64,000 nucleotides of DNA from Terriglobia bacterium (GCA_035712365.1 DASTAW010000046.1:1-64000); one strand, 5' to 3'. Shown: positions 45,249-55,228, counted from the first letter of the stretch. Notes: a model not told the origin generated them from the sequence alone. Numbers and translations: made by a program.

Positions 45249-46805
45249 ATGTGCATGACTGCCAAGCGCCAAATGTTTCGCAGTTCGGTGGTGGTGGGTG
45301 TTTTTTCCTTCCTCGGCAGCCTGACCGGCATCCTGGTGGAAACCAGCATCGCCGCCCACCTGGGCCTTTCAAAAAGCTCTGACACGTTTTACGCTGCCTT
45401 CACAATTCCGTACATCATCACTAATCTGCTGCGGGTGACGGGGCAGTTCTCGCTGGTCCCTTTTTTTTCATCGCTTGCGACCGGCCATTCCGCCCGGGAA
45501 CTATGGGGAGGATTCAGCTACGCCACAAACGTTGTTCTTCTGGGCCTGGCCGGGATTTCCGCGCTTGGCGCGCTGGCTTCGCCATTGCTGATTACGGGGA
45601 TTGCGCCCGGTTTCACGCCGCAGGAAACCTCTGTCGCCATCCAGTTGTCCCGTTGGCTTTTTCTGATTCTGGCTCCGGCTGGAATAGCGGAGGTCATCCG
45701 CTCGCTCCTTTTCAGTCAGCGCCGTTTTGTGGTGGCGGCTTCGGGGAACTTTTTCAGAAATCTCACGGTTATCGCCTTCGTGGCTTTCGATTTTCGGCGC
45801 CACGGGTTTTACAGCATCGTACTCGGGTACGTGGCTGGCCATTTGATCCAACTGGGGATTTTCGCGGCCTACCTTCTCACCGCCTTTCCCGTGCGTTACT
45901 CGCTGACGCTGAAGGGCTCGGGCGAGTCGTTTCGGAACCTGCGCGGCGCCGGCACGGTGCAAATGACGACCGCGCTTGCACGGCAAGGGCTGGTAGTGGT
46001 CGAACGGATAATCGCTTCATTCCTGCCGCCGGGAATGCTGACCGCGCTCGGCTATGGCGTAAAGATCATGTCCACCCTGTCAGACCTCCTGGCCGGTAGC
46101 GTGGGCACGGCGTCCCTTCCAACGCTCTCCCGGGCGTTTGCGCGCAAAGAGAGCGAGGAAGTTCGCAGCGGACTCCGCCACGCTATTGAAATAACGCTAC
46201 TGTTGATTTCTCCCGCTGTCGTGCTCTGCTTGATACTCTCTCCGAACATCATCCGCCTGATCTTCGAGCGGGGCAACTTCACTCTCGACGCAACGATATT
46301 GATGGGCCAGGTGCTTTTCTATTACAGTCTGAGCCTTCCGTTTCTTGCGGGCCTCCGAATTCTGAATTTCTATCTCTTCGCAAGAAATGAAGCGACGGCT
46401 TTTTTTTATATAGCGACCGTTCAGGTTGGCCTGAACCTGGTGCTGGACATTATCTTTGTGGTTGTATTCCATTGGACCACGGCCGGGATACCGCTGGCCC
46501 TGTTGACCAGTCTCGCCGCCTGCTGCTCAATGGCCTACGCGCGCAACCTGGGAAGCGTCAGGGAAAGCCTGGATAGCTCGCTTGCGGCCTACGCGCTCAA
46601 GATTCTGACAGCCTCTGCCCTGGCGGCGCTTCCTGTGTGGGTCCTCCGCGTCAGTTTGGCCGCTCCGATGGCGGGGATAAGAAATTTCATTTTTTTGTGC
46701 GAGGCGTGCGGGTCCGGTGTACTGACCTTCTTTGTTACACTTCTCGTCCTGCGAGTCGTTAAACTTTCCCAGATTGGCTCGCTCCTGAAACAGGCGGAAA
46801 GCTAA
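45249..46805 (+). CDS. murJ: MurJ/MviN-family lipid flippase
   Basis: The 518-residue membrane protein has about 14 helices and the MOP-superfamily pattern of MurJ: LVETSIAAHLGLSKSSDTFYAAFTIPYIITNLL, a loop with LVPFFSSL, and GMLTALGYGVKIMSTLSDLLAGSVGTASLPTLSRAFA. MurJ flips lipid II across the inner membrane. Its place in a surface-glycan region, after an O-antigen ligase-like gene, makes a Wzx-like role for another lipid-linked glycan possible. It is convergent with the FkbM gene. Confidence 0.85.
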   Translation: MCMTAKRQMFRSSVVVGVFSFLGSLTGILVETSIAAHLGLSKSSDTFYAAFTIPYIITNLLRVTGQFSLVPFFSSLATGHSARELWGGFSYATNVVLLGLAGISALGALASPLLITGIAPGFTPQETSVAIQLSRWLFLILAPAGIAEVIRSLLFSQRRFVVAASGNFFRNLTVIAFVAFDFRRHGFYSIVLGYVAGHLIQLGIFAAYLLTAFPVRYSLTLKGSGESFRNLRGAGTVQMTTALARQGLVVVERIIASFLPPGMLTALGYGVKIMSTLSDLLAGSVGTASLPTLSRAFARKESEEVRSGLRHAIEITLLLISPAVVLCLILSPNIIRLIFERGNFTLDATILMGQVLFYYSLSLPFLAGLRILNFYLFARNEATAFFYIATVQVGLNLVLDIIFVVVFHWTTAGIPLALLTSLAACCSMAYARNLGSVRESLDSSLAAYALKILTASALAALPVWVLRVSLAAPMAGIRNFIFLCEACGSGVLTFFVTLLVLRVVKLSQIGSLLKQAES

Positions 46806-46853
46806 TGAGGGAACATCGCCGGGATTGACAAGAATAAGGTTGATGTTGCTGAA

Positions 46854-47678
46854 TCAGTCGGAACGCAGAATGGTGTTTCCCAGCACCGTGTCTGAAATCC
46901 GGTAGCCAAGCGGCCGCAAATGTTCAGACACCCAGGTATTGCACGGGGGCGTCTCCACCAGAAGGACCGGACGGCATCGGTGGATGGTGCGCAAGGCGCC
47001 AGTGAGAGCACGCTCCTCATAACCCTCCACGTCCAGGTGGATCACGGAAATTCGCTGATGCTCAGGAACAGTCCCGTCGATGGTTACGATCCGGACTTCC
47101 TGGCTGCGCATTCCTTCCGCATGGAGAGCGTCTGAATCAGAAGGAAACATCGTGCTGGTACCCCCCAGCCCGGACCCCCTCCGGTCGTGCGTGACAAGTT
47201 CCGCCGCACCCGGCTGCTCGCCCAGTCCTGCATTGACCAATTCGACGTTGGTCAGTTGGTTGAGGTCTATCGTGATTTGTGCGCACCGATAACTCTCAGG
47301 GTGAGGTTCAAACGCCCAGACCGTGCCGCCGGGACCCGTTACACGGGCCAGGGCAGGCAGAAAATCGCCGAAGAATGCGCCCGCGTGTACGATGTCCCCG
47401 CCATCGTTGTGAGCTGCTATGAAATCGAGTGTGGCGGCCTCCCACACATCTCCAGCAAGCACGTGCAAGGCCGCGAAACTGCGCAAGCCCGAAATCGGCA
47501 CGCAGTAAGCGCCATATCTGTTGTAGGCGACGACGCAATCCAGAGCCGTCTCGGATTGCGGGGGAGAAACGGAAAACGGAAACGGTTTTCCGCGGATGCG
47601 GGCACGCACGGCCATCCGGCGCAAGGCCTGTCGGGCGTGTAACGGAACGATAGCTTTGATCAGGCGAGGTACGATCAT
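46854..47678 (-). CDS. FkbM-family SAM-dependent methyltransferase
   Basis: The 274-residue protein has a Rossmann methyltransferase domain of the FkbM type: DIVHAGAFFGDFLPALARV (SAM loop), VWAFEPHPESYRCAQITIDLN, and ISVIHLDVEGYEERALTGALRTIHRCRPVLLVE. Family members O-methylate sugars and other small molecules, so decoration of the surface glycan is likely. The SAM-loop motif reads HAGAFFGDF rather than the more usual DVGANIGxY. The start at 47678 (GAAG upstream) follows homology; an extension to 47774 is Cys-rich without support. Confidence 0.85.
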   Translation of the reverse strand: MIVPRLIKAIVPLHARQALRRMAVRARIRGKPFPFSVSPPQSETALDCVVAYNRYGAYCVPISGLRSFAALHVLAGDVWEAATLDFIAAHNDGGDIVHAGAFFGDFLPALARVTGPGGTVWAFEPHPESYRCAQITIDLNQLTNVELVNAGLGEQPGAAELVTHDRRGSGLGGTSTMFPSDSDALHAEGMRSQEVRIVTIDGTVPEHQRISVIHLDVEGYEERALTGALRTIHRCRPVLLVETPPCNTWVSEHLRPLGYRISDTVLGNTILRSD

Positions 47679-47838
47679 CTTCAAATGACTTGCCACAAGT
47701 CGGGGGCAAGCGTGCGGCTGCGCTTTGCAATTCCGGGCAGCGCAAGTATACGATGCCGGCGGGCTGGCAGTCACGACGAATTCCCTTTCATGCGCGCTGC
47801 CGTTGTGGGTCGGGAGCGCCGATACCGGTCCCCAATCC

Positions 47839-47867
47839 TTGACACCTCAAGAGTATTAAAGTAAGAA
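47839..47867 (+). promoter_or_regulatory. Putative promoter at the GT4 gene, leaderless arrangement
   Basis: TTGACA (47839-47844), a 17-bp spacer and TAAGAA (47862-47867) end seven bases before the ATG at 47875. Transcription would begin at or next to the start codon. There is no ribosome site upstream of that ATG, consistent with a leaderless mRNA. Confidence 0.45.
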
Positions 47868-47874
47868 TACGAGC

Positions 47875-48945
47875 ATGTTCCAAGCGGGAACTTTAGGCGT
47901 TCCGCAGGCCCTTGCCAAGGCCGCGCGCCATCTTCGTGTTCTGGTCGTAACCAACCTCTGGCCAACCGATGCCGATCCAAGCTACGGGGCGGCGATTCAG
48001 GCGCAGATGAAATCTTTGGGTGGTCTCGGCGTGGACTATGACGTGCTCTTCGTCAACGGCCGCGAGTCCGTAGTCAATTACATTCGAGGCATTTTCGAGG
48101 TGCGGCGTCGCGTCGCGGCTGAACCCTATGACTTGATTTACGCGCATTTCGGGCTGTCAGGCTGGGTCGCCCGGTTCCAATGGGATGTCCCGGTCGTGGT
48201 GAAATTCATGGGTGACGATGTCCTGGGCGAGTTCGATCGGCATGGCCGTATCACGCTAAAGGGGCGGGTCTTCCAAATCTCCAGCTTTATCCTGGGGCGC
48301 CTCGTCGAGGGCGTGATTGTGATTAGCGACGCGATGAAACGCCGCCTGCGGCTTAAGGCCGCACAAGTTGTCAGGGTGGGAGTAAATCTGGATCTTTTCA
48401 GGCCAATGGACCGCATGGAAGCTCGTAGAGCACTGCATCTGAATCCAGCCAAAAAGTACGTCCTATTCCCTTGTGATCCAAAGATTGAGAGAAAGCGCTT
48501 CGACCTGGTCCAGGAAGCCGTGCAGCGAGCGCGACCTGAAGTTCCGGAAATCGAAATCCTGCAAGTTATCGGCGTTCCCCAGGAGCGCATGCCCCTCTAT
48601 TTCAATGCCGCGGATGTGCTGGTGATTGCTTCGGAATGCGAGAGCGGGCCGAATACCGTTAAGGAGGCGATGGCGGTCAACCTGCCTGTCATCGCGGTTG
48701 ATGTAGGGGACGTTGTCAAGACGATTGGAGACGCCGAGGGTAATTTCATCGTGCCGCGAAACGCGGTTTCGGTGGCTGAAAAGCTTGTCCATGTGTGCCG
48801 CCACTCGATCATCAGCCGCGGCCGGGAACGTCTGGCGCCACATTCCATCCAGGGTATGGCGGAGAAGGTCGTCGCCGTTTTCGACGATGTTCTCCGGCGG
48901 CAGGCCGGAGGACGCCATTCGAATAGCAATAAGCTGGCGATCTAG
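47875..48945 (+). CDS. Glycosyltransferase family 4 protein
   Basis: The 356-residue GT-B enzyme has an N-terminal acceptor domain (LRVLVVTNLWPTDADPSYGAAIQAQMKSL, LIYAHFGLSGW, VVVKFMGDDVLGEFDR). Its C-terminal GT4 donor domain has KYVLFPCDPKIERKRFDLV and FNAADVLVIASECESGPNTVKEAMAVNLPVIAVDVGDV, with the retaining-enzyme Glu motif. It should transfer a sugar from a nucleotide donor to a growing glycan in the cytosol. The gene begins the plus-strand group with the UDP-sulfoquinovose synthase, so sulfoquinovose may be its donor; that is inference. Confidence 0.9.
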   Translation: MFQAGTLGVPQALAKAARHLRVLVVTNLWPTDADPSYGAAIQAQMKSLGGLGVDYDVLFVNGRESVVNYIRGIFEVRRRVAAEPYDLIYAHFGLSGWVARFQWDVPVVVKFMGDDVLGEFDRHGRITLKGRVFQISSFILGRLVEGVIVISDAMKRRLRLKAAQVVRVGVNLDLFRPMDRMEARRALHLNPAKKYVLFPCDPKIERKRFDLVQEAVQRARPEVPEIEILQVIGVPQERMPLYFNAADVLVIASECESGPNTVKEAMAVNLPVIAVDVGDVVKTIGDAEGNFIVPRNAVSVAEKLVHVCRHSIISRGRERLAPHSIQGMAEKVVAVFDDVLRRQAGGRHSNSNKLAI

Positions 48946-50247
<1,302 letters not shown>

Positions 50248-50398
50248 GAAGCGGGTCCCATATGGGCGAGAAATGCAGCCTTTCGCACAGTATGTGCAGG
50301 CATGAGAGTCCGCAGACTCCAGGGAAGATAATCGACCCTTTCAAGTTTAAGGAAGGCGAAGGCGGGTAGCCCAAAATCCATCATCTTGACTCCGAAAT

Positions 50399-51556
50399 AT
50401 GGCAACTCGTGATCAGCTACTTGGGGCGTCCCTAAGCCTCCACCAATTCCTGGCTAAGAGACATTACACCGATGGATTGCTGCACGGCCCCGACCCCGGC
50501 GTGCGATTCAACCTGCGCCTCTGGCGCTTTGCAAAGAGCGCCCTCGACTACTTTCCGTGGGGGGACGATTATATCTTCACGCAGTCCCAGGGAAATTGGG
50601 TGCTCGCCAACTGGATGCTTTACGAGGCCACCGGAATGCGCAGCTTCCGCGACATTGCGCTTGAGAGCACCACGGCAACCCTGGCGCTCCAATCAGCGGA
50701 AGGTTACTGGCCGTATCCACTGCCCGAGCGGCGCCACTTGATCGCGGCGCTGGAGAGCATCTGGGGCTCGACTGCGCTGCTTGCGACTTACTCTCGCACC
50801 TCCCGGCCGGAACTCCTCCACGCCGCAATCCGCTCCTACGAATTCATTGCGGGCAGGATTGGCTTCCAACCTCACACCCCCGGAAAGGCCATCAATTACT
50901 TCGATAAGCCGCGGGGCAAGGTGCCCAACAATTCAGTCATTGCTGTTTGGTTTTTTCTGCGCTTGTGGCACTCCACCCAGGATGAACGATTTCTTGAGCA
51001 CGTGCCGCCGCTTCTCCAGTTCATCGGCGCAGTCCAGTTGCGGGACGGAGAGATTCCGTACATTGTGGATGGTCCTCTCGAGAAGGGACGAGACCATTAC
51101 CTGTGCTTTCAATACAACGCCCACCAATTCCTGCACCTGTGTCGTTCCGAGCGGCTGCGTCCAGGGATGGGGGCGATGCCCATTCTGGCCAGGCTGTTCC
51201 AGTTTCTGCGGCGCGGTGTGTGTCTGAACGGCTCGTGCGCGAACGACTGCGCGTGCGCCGAACGTGGCGGCCCTGAGGTCAATTACTACACGGCGGCACT
51301 CGGCGCGGCGCTTCACCAGGCCCATCTCCTGGGACTCGACACGACCGACGAATCAGCCCAACGATGTTTTGATCGAGTGCTCGCGCGGCAACGCGCCGAC
51401 GGGAGCTTTGGTTTTTCCACGGGAGATTACGGGATACTCAAAGATGAACGATCCTATCCCCGCCAACAAGCGATGATCCTGTTTCATCTGCTGGGTGCGG
51501 CTGACCTTGGGGATGGATTTGCCGCCCTCCCAATGCGTCGAACACACGAGGCCTGA
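50399..51556 (+). CDS. Predicted alpha/alpha-toroid protein of unknown function in the glycan region
   Basis: The 385-residue protein shows a repeated helical-hairpin pattern (GNWVLANWMLYEATG, LESIWGSTALLATYSRT, NNSVIAVWFFLRLWHST, NYYTAALGAALHQAHLLG, PRQQAMILFHLLGAADLG) like glycoside hydrolase-type or terpene-cyclase-type toroids. ADGSFGFSTGDYG resembles the short QxxDGSWG-like repeats of cyclases. A Cys cluster (275, 280, 284, 286) in GVCLNGSCANDCAC could bind a metal. There is no signal peptide, so it is probably cytosolic. It may process or measure a glycan or lipid-linked intermediate; I do not assign a function. Confidence 0.65.
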   Translation: MATRDQLLGASLSLHQFLAKRHYTDGLLHGPDPGVRFNLRLWRFAKSALDYFPWGDDYIFTQSQGNWVLANWMLYEATGMRSFRDIALESTTATLALQSAEGYWPYPLPERRHLIAALESIWGSTALLATYSRTSRPELLHAAIRSYEFIAGRIGFQPHTPGKAINYFDKPRGKVPNNSVIAVWFFLRLWHSTQDERFLEHVPPLLQFIGAVQLRDGEIPYIVDGPLEKGRDHYLCFQYNAHQFLHLCRSERLRPGMGAMPILARLFQFLRRGVCLNGSCANDCACAERGGPEVNYYTAALGAALHQAHLLGLDTTDESAQRCFDRVLARQRADGSFGFSTGDYGILKDERSYPRQQAMILFHLLGAADLGDGFAALPMRRTHEA

Positions 51557-52140
51557 CCCGGAATCGAAATGCGCTCGCAGGGACTGGGCATACAGTGCAA
51601 TTTTTGCCCGGTGTGCCAGAATCAGACACAAATTCCGGCAGGACCGATTTCGGACCCGCAAATATTTTATTATATAGAGGATTATAAACGAGTTATCGAA
51701 AATTCGATTTTGGATGGTTAAAATCCCATACGTCCCATCTGGGGCCTTATTCCATCTGTATAGCCTATATAACAAGGCTAGATTGCAAAGCCCGCCAGCC
51801 CCGATGCGAGGCCCAGCGGCGAGATGCTCGCTTCCCGGATTTGCTCGGAAAAGTATGTTCTCAGGGTGCAGCGCGCGACTCCGGATTCTCCGCAGTCTGG
51901 CGGCGATCCGCTTCCCGGGCAGAGTCCGCCTGCTGGCCCCCGGGCCATCAGCAAAACGCGGAGAGCTGACCAGCAACCATAAACGAAGCCGAGCTCACTC
52001 CTGCTGGCCGCCCATTACTCAGCAGAGCAGCGAGATCTGACCAGCAAACGGGGAATGAAGGCGATGGGATAAGTGATTACCGGACGCTTCGGAAACGCCG
52101 CGATGCTGCACGGCCGCCCTGGCGGAATGAATATTCCGCC
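51557..52140. other. Gene-free AT-rich spacer
   Basis: This 584-bp stretch has no ORF I can support. Positions 51655-51790 are strongly AT-rich compared with the surrounding DNA (runs such as AAATATTTTATTATATAGAG). Two copies of CTGACCAGCAA (51966-51976 and 52038-52048) occur near the right end. The region separates the glycan genes from the truncated TIG gene and looks like a junction of differing origin. Confidence 0.5.
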
Positions 52141-52998
52141 TCATTGGACGGTGTACGCGTCGTCGAGCGTGTAACTCTGTCCGTCCGGGTTCGTGATCTT
52201 GATCTGGACCGCTCCTGCCGGCAGCGAGGGCAGTGTGAGGTTGAGAGTGCTACCATCCACATAGCTGACGGCAGCGGACGTTCCATTTGCGCTCGTGGTG
52301 GCTCCCTGAACGAAGCCGCTTCCACGAACCGTCACCTGCGTTCCTGCGGCGCCCGACGAGGGCGTTACGCTCCCGACCGAAAGAGGGGCCGAGTCCAGTT
52401 GGGCTACGGTGAGCCCCTTGTGGGTGATCAGAAATAGTCGTTCGCCTGTCTCATCAATGGCCATGCTGTGGACAATTCTATTGACGAGGTCCCCCAGCGT
52501 TCCTCCGCCGTTGGACATCTGTTCAGTTAGAGAAATGCGTTCCCGCAGGTTCCCATGATGGACATCGTAAATATCGAATCCATGAGCGAGGGGAACATAG
52601 ACCAGGCTGCCGGAGTTGTTGAGGCGAGCGCCCGGCAGGTAAGTGGAGGTGACGGGGGTAGCGGCAGGCAGCATCGCCTGCACAAAATCCGGCAGGCCAA
52701 CTGTCCCCAGAATGTTTGCCTGCGTGTCAAGGAAACTGATTGAGGGTGGCAAACCAGGGCTGTTTTGACCAACCGCCGAGAATGCGCTGCCGTCTCCGGA
52801 GACTGTCCCATCAACGAGCATGGAGCCGAGGCCATATTCGATCCATTTGTTGGTCGCCGCAGTCCAGATGATGGCAGGCCCAGGACTGCTGTTTGGAGTG
52901 GCGATGATGGCGCTGGCGCCATCTTGGGAAGAGCTGATCCAGCTTCCCGAAGACTGAAGGTAGGTCAGTGCAGCGGGTAGCGAAGAGTCTGTGGGGTT
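52141..52998 (-). pseudogene. IPT/TIG-domain surface protein, 5'-truncated fragment
   Basis: The minus-strand frame is open from a stop at 53001-52999 to 52141 (286 codons). Its first 170 residues read like a beta-propeller (ATPNSSPGPAIIWTAATNKW, GSLVYVPLAHGFDIYDVHHG, SMAIDETGERLFLITHKGLTV). The last 80 are a clear IPT/TIG immunoglobulin-like domain (VGSVTPSSGAAGTQVTVRGSGF ... VQIKITNPDGQSYTLDDAYTV). There is no signal peptide or plausible start before Met at 52821, and the break lies in the REP-like hairpin next to the transposase gene. It is most likely the 3' end of a larger surface protein cut by that element. Confidence 0.75.
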
Positions 52999-53007
52999 TC
53001 AGACTCT
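52976..53007 (+). repeat. REP-like hairpin upstream of the transposase gene
   Basis: A GTAG tetranucleotide (52976-52979) is followed by AGAGTCTG (52984-52991), an 8-nt loop and CAGACTCT (53000-53007). A GT(A/G)G box 5' of a hairpin is the layout of REP sequences recognised by REP-associated tyrosine transposases. The hairpin lies 22 bp before the transposase start. Confidence 0.55.
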
Positions 53008-53029
53008 GCGGCTTTAGGGTTGTGAATGG

Positions 53030-53578
53030 ATGGGGCGGCGCGTTACGCTGGGCGGCATGTCGCGTCTTGGCCGCCTGGTATTGTCGGACCGCTTTTTCTT
53101 TGTCTCTTGCCGGCTGGCCCGGGATTGCGGGCCGCTCAGCGAACCTGAATTCGAGCAACTGGCCCGAGTGGTGAGTGAGCGCCGGAACGAGCACGGGTTC
53201 CTTTTGACGGCGTGGGTGTTTCTTCCCGGCCACTGGCACGCGATCATTTTCCCGCGTCATCCGCTGACCATCTCGCGGGTGATGGAAGCCATCAAGGTCG
53301 GCTCGACGCTGCGAGTCAACGGGAGCCGAAAGCGAACGGGCCGACTCTGGCAGGGGCGATTCTTCGACCGCGCTTTACGCGCCGTGCGGGAATACAACGC
53401 GAAGGTCGAGTACATTCACCTGAATCCGGTAAAGGCGGGGCTGGTTCGGCGAGCGGAAGATTGGCCGTGGTCAAGCGCACGGGAATATTCGGGGTCAATT
53501 CAGGAAACTGCCACGCGCCATCCCTTCCTCCCAATCGACCGCGTGTTGCTGCCGTCGGAAGGAAGAACTCGCATCTGA
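53030..53578 (+). CDS. REP-associated tyrosine transposase (Y1_Tnp, RAYT)
   Basis: The 182-residue protein belongs to the HUH single-strand transposase superfamily. The HUH motif is HWH (His68, His70) in FLPGHWHAIIFP, and the catalytic Tyr is probably Tyr128 in VEYIHLNPVKAGLV. GRLWQGRFFDRAL and the C-terminal WPWSSAREY are typical of RAYT proteins. They cut and join single-stranded REP hairpins and spread them through the genome. It sits beside a REP-like hairpin and interrupts an older TIG-protein gene. The frame is intact; ATG 53057 is an alternative start. Confidence 0.9.
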   Translation: MGRRVTLGGMSRLGRLVLSDRFFFVSCRLARDCGPLSEPEFEQLARVVSERRNEHGFLLTAWVFLPGHWHAIIFPRHPLTISRVMEAIKVGSTLRVNGSRKRTGRLWQGRFFDRALRAVREYNAKVEYIHLNPVKAGLVRRAEDWPWSSAREYSGSIQETATRHPFLPIDRVLLPSEGRTRI

Positions 53579-53624
53579 CGAAAAGCTGCTTCGCCCCGAA
53601 CAGCGTACTGCCAGGTCAAAATTG

Positions 53625-53742
53625 CGGGAACCACATCGCCAACTTTTCGGCAAATCACCTGTAATTCTTTGACCTCTGCCGATTTGCCCCTTCTGGCCGG
53701 ACCCGTGCCTGCCAGTATCAATTCGCTGCGATGTGGTTCCCG
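53625..53742. repeat. 15-bp perfect inverted repeat downstream of the RAYT gene
   Basis: CGGGAACCACATCGC (53625-53639) recurs inverted as GCGATGTGGTTCCCG (53728-53742). The 88-bp interior has a further short inverted pair, GGCAAATC and GATTTGCC. The structure begins 47 bp after the RAYT stop and may be a substrate of that enzyme or the ends of a small mobile unit. Confidence 0.6.
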
Positions 53743-53754
53743 ATGAAATCCGGG

Positions 53755-54339
53755 TTACGCCCCGGTGAATTCGAGGTGGTTTTCAAGGCCCTTCATCCGA
53801 TCTGAGGTTTTTCCATAGTCCAGGAACGAGCTGACCGTGCTGTTGATCTCCTCCACATGTTCCGACATCGCCTTGATGCTGTCGGTGTAGGTTGGCGTCC
53901 ACAGCCTGATCTGGTGCTCATTCAGGAAAGCAATGGCCTCTTCTGTGTGGCCGGCGAGGGTCGCCGCAGTTGGCACCACCCGCTCAACGGCCTCTTGCTG
54001 CCACGGCGCAATCATGCTCTGAATCTCCTGCAAGCGATCCAGCTTGTCGCCCATCGCGTTGATGTGCGTGCTGATCTCACCGAGATGCCCAGCGTGGCTT
54101 CTCCAGTCGAGCGAATTTCGCCGCGAAGCGAAATTCAACAGGTCTGCCTTGTCAGCCGCTTTGGACGAAAGCGACCGGATCTCCTGGAGCAGCCCGGAAG
54201 CTTCCTCAGCATACGCCCAGTTGTAAGCCGGCGTGTTGCCGGCCTTCGCTTCCTCCTTTGCACTGGAAGCAAAAAGCGGAGTCATCAGAAACAGGGTCCC
54301 CAGGATTCCCCAACCGATCCTGCGCAGTGTCAATCGCAT
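53755..54339 (-). CDS. Predicted periplasmic helical protein of unknown function
   Basis: The 194-residue product begins with a signal peptide (MRLTLRRIGWGILGTLFLMTPLFASSA) and is otherwise almost wholly helical and amphipathic (EEASGLLQEIRSLSSKAADKADLL, GHLGEISTHINAMGDKLDRLQEIQ, SIKAMSEHVEEINSTVSSFLDYG). It resembles a four-helix bundle or coiled-coil sensor-type domain, but no family is recognised. GGAGGAT precedes ATG 54339, which fixes the start. It may be exported on its own; neighbours give no functional hint. Confidence 0.75.
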   Translation of the reverse strand: MRLTLRRIGWGILGTLFLMTPLFASSAKEEAKAGNTPAYNWAYAEEASGLLQEIRSLSSKAADKADLLNFASRRNSLDWRSHAGHLGEISTHINAMGDKLDRLQEIQSMIAPWQQEAVERVVPTAATLAGHTEEAIAFLNEHQIRLWTPTYTDSIKAMSEHVEEINSTVSSFLDYGKTSDRMKGLENHLEFTGA

Positions 54340-54556
54340 AAGCTTATCCTCCAAGTTGAATGTTCTCCCATGGGCCGCAAGCGCGCCGCCCATATGTACG
54401 TTGTAACAAGCTCCACACCATTAGAAAAGTAGAAAGTTTAGACGTATTTGATAGATTTTTCCTATTCATGCAGCGGGCCGCCTGAAACGGACCAAAGATC
54501 ATCATCTGCTTTGCTCTGAGCGGCGCCGGTTTTGTAATTTTCGCTGCTCCTGGAGG

Positions 54557-54868
54557 ATGCCGGGGCGGGACGCCGCGCCTTCGCCGCTCCGTCCATTCTG
54601 GATTCCGAGGTGCGCAATACGGCTTCCGAATCGTCGGGCGCGCCAGCACTGGCCGCTCGCGCGTTTATGCAATTTCGATGGGAGGAAAAATCAAAATCGT
54701 GCTGCGGTTGCCATCATCGAGGCCGCACGCCAGCGCATTTCTGGGCAGGACCGCTTCGTGTTTGGCGGACGCATCGGCCTTCCGGTTGGCGGGGACAAAA
54801 ACGCGATTTCCTGGCTTCTATTTCCGAAAGAGATTCTCGAAGGCTGCCCGGGCATCAAGCGGCTTTGA
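54557..54868 (+). pseudogene. Possible integrase C-terminal remnant in a gene-poor stretch
   Basis: In the 478-bp interval between the two minus-strand genes (54340-54817), one plus-strand frame includes AAVAIIEAARQRISGQDRFV, which resembles the stretch before the catalytic box of tyrosine recombinases. No Arg-His-Arg-Tyr catalytic set can be seen and the frame overlaps the end of the zinc-ribbon gene, so this is at most a decayed scrap. Otherwise I see nothing in 54340-54817. Confidence 0.25.
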
Positions 54869-55228
54869 GGAAGAGGTTTCTCGTTCAATCGTTGTTCGTG
54901 GGGCGAAAAAGGAGCATTCATTGCGGGCCTCCTTTTTCGGGATCCGCGCGGTTATCGGCCTGGTGCATTCGAAGCGGCTGCCCGTATCGAAAAACGTACA
55001 TTGCCTGCAACTGTGAAGTTCGACGCCGCAACTGGGGCACTTGTCCTGCGGGTCAATCCCGGCCGGCAGCAGCGCCGCGCAGGAAGCGCAACGCCACACA
55101 GAGCGCTGGCCCGGCATGTTGGGGGTCCGTGGGCCGAATGTTTCAGGCTTCTTCTGCTGTGGCCGCCCCGCGCGCTGATCGCCATCAGAAGAGTCCATGT
55201 AGCCCTGCTGCTTGTACTTCCTTCCCAT
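54818..55228 (-). CDS. Conserved hypothetical zinc-ribbon protein
   Basis: The 136-residue protein has a basic, Gln-rich N-terminus and then a double Cys motif (CASC ... CPSC), followed by SCRQCTFFDTGSRFECTRPI and ECSFFAPRTTIERE. Eight or more Cys residues suggest one or two zinc sites. I recall similar small proteins in Acidobacteriota, though no function is known. A long frame on the opposite strand is a shadow. The start is the ATG at 55228. Confidence 0.7.
   Translation of the reverse strand: MGRKYKQQGYMDSSDGDQRAGRPQQKKPETFGPRTPNMPGQRSVWRCASCAALLPAGIDPQDKCPSCGVELHSCRQCTFFDTGSRFECTRPITARIPKKEARNECSFFAPRTTIERETSSSKPLDARAAFENLFRK

Noticed and set aside
51353-51976. 207-codon minus-strand frame in the AT-rich spacer
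   Set aside because: It covers the end of the toroid gene in antisense and then low-complexity intergenic DNA; no start signal or motif.
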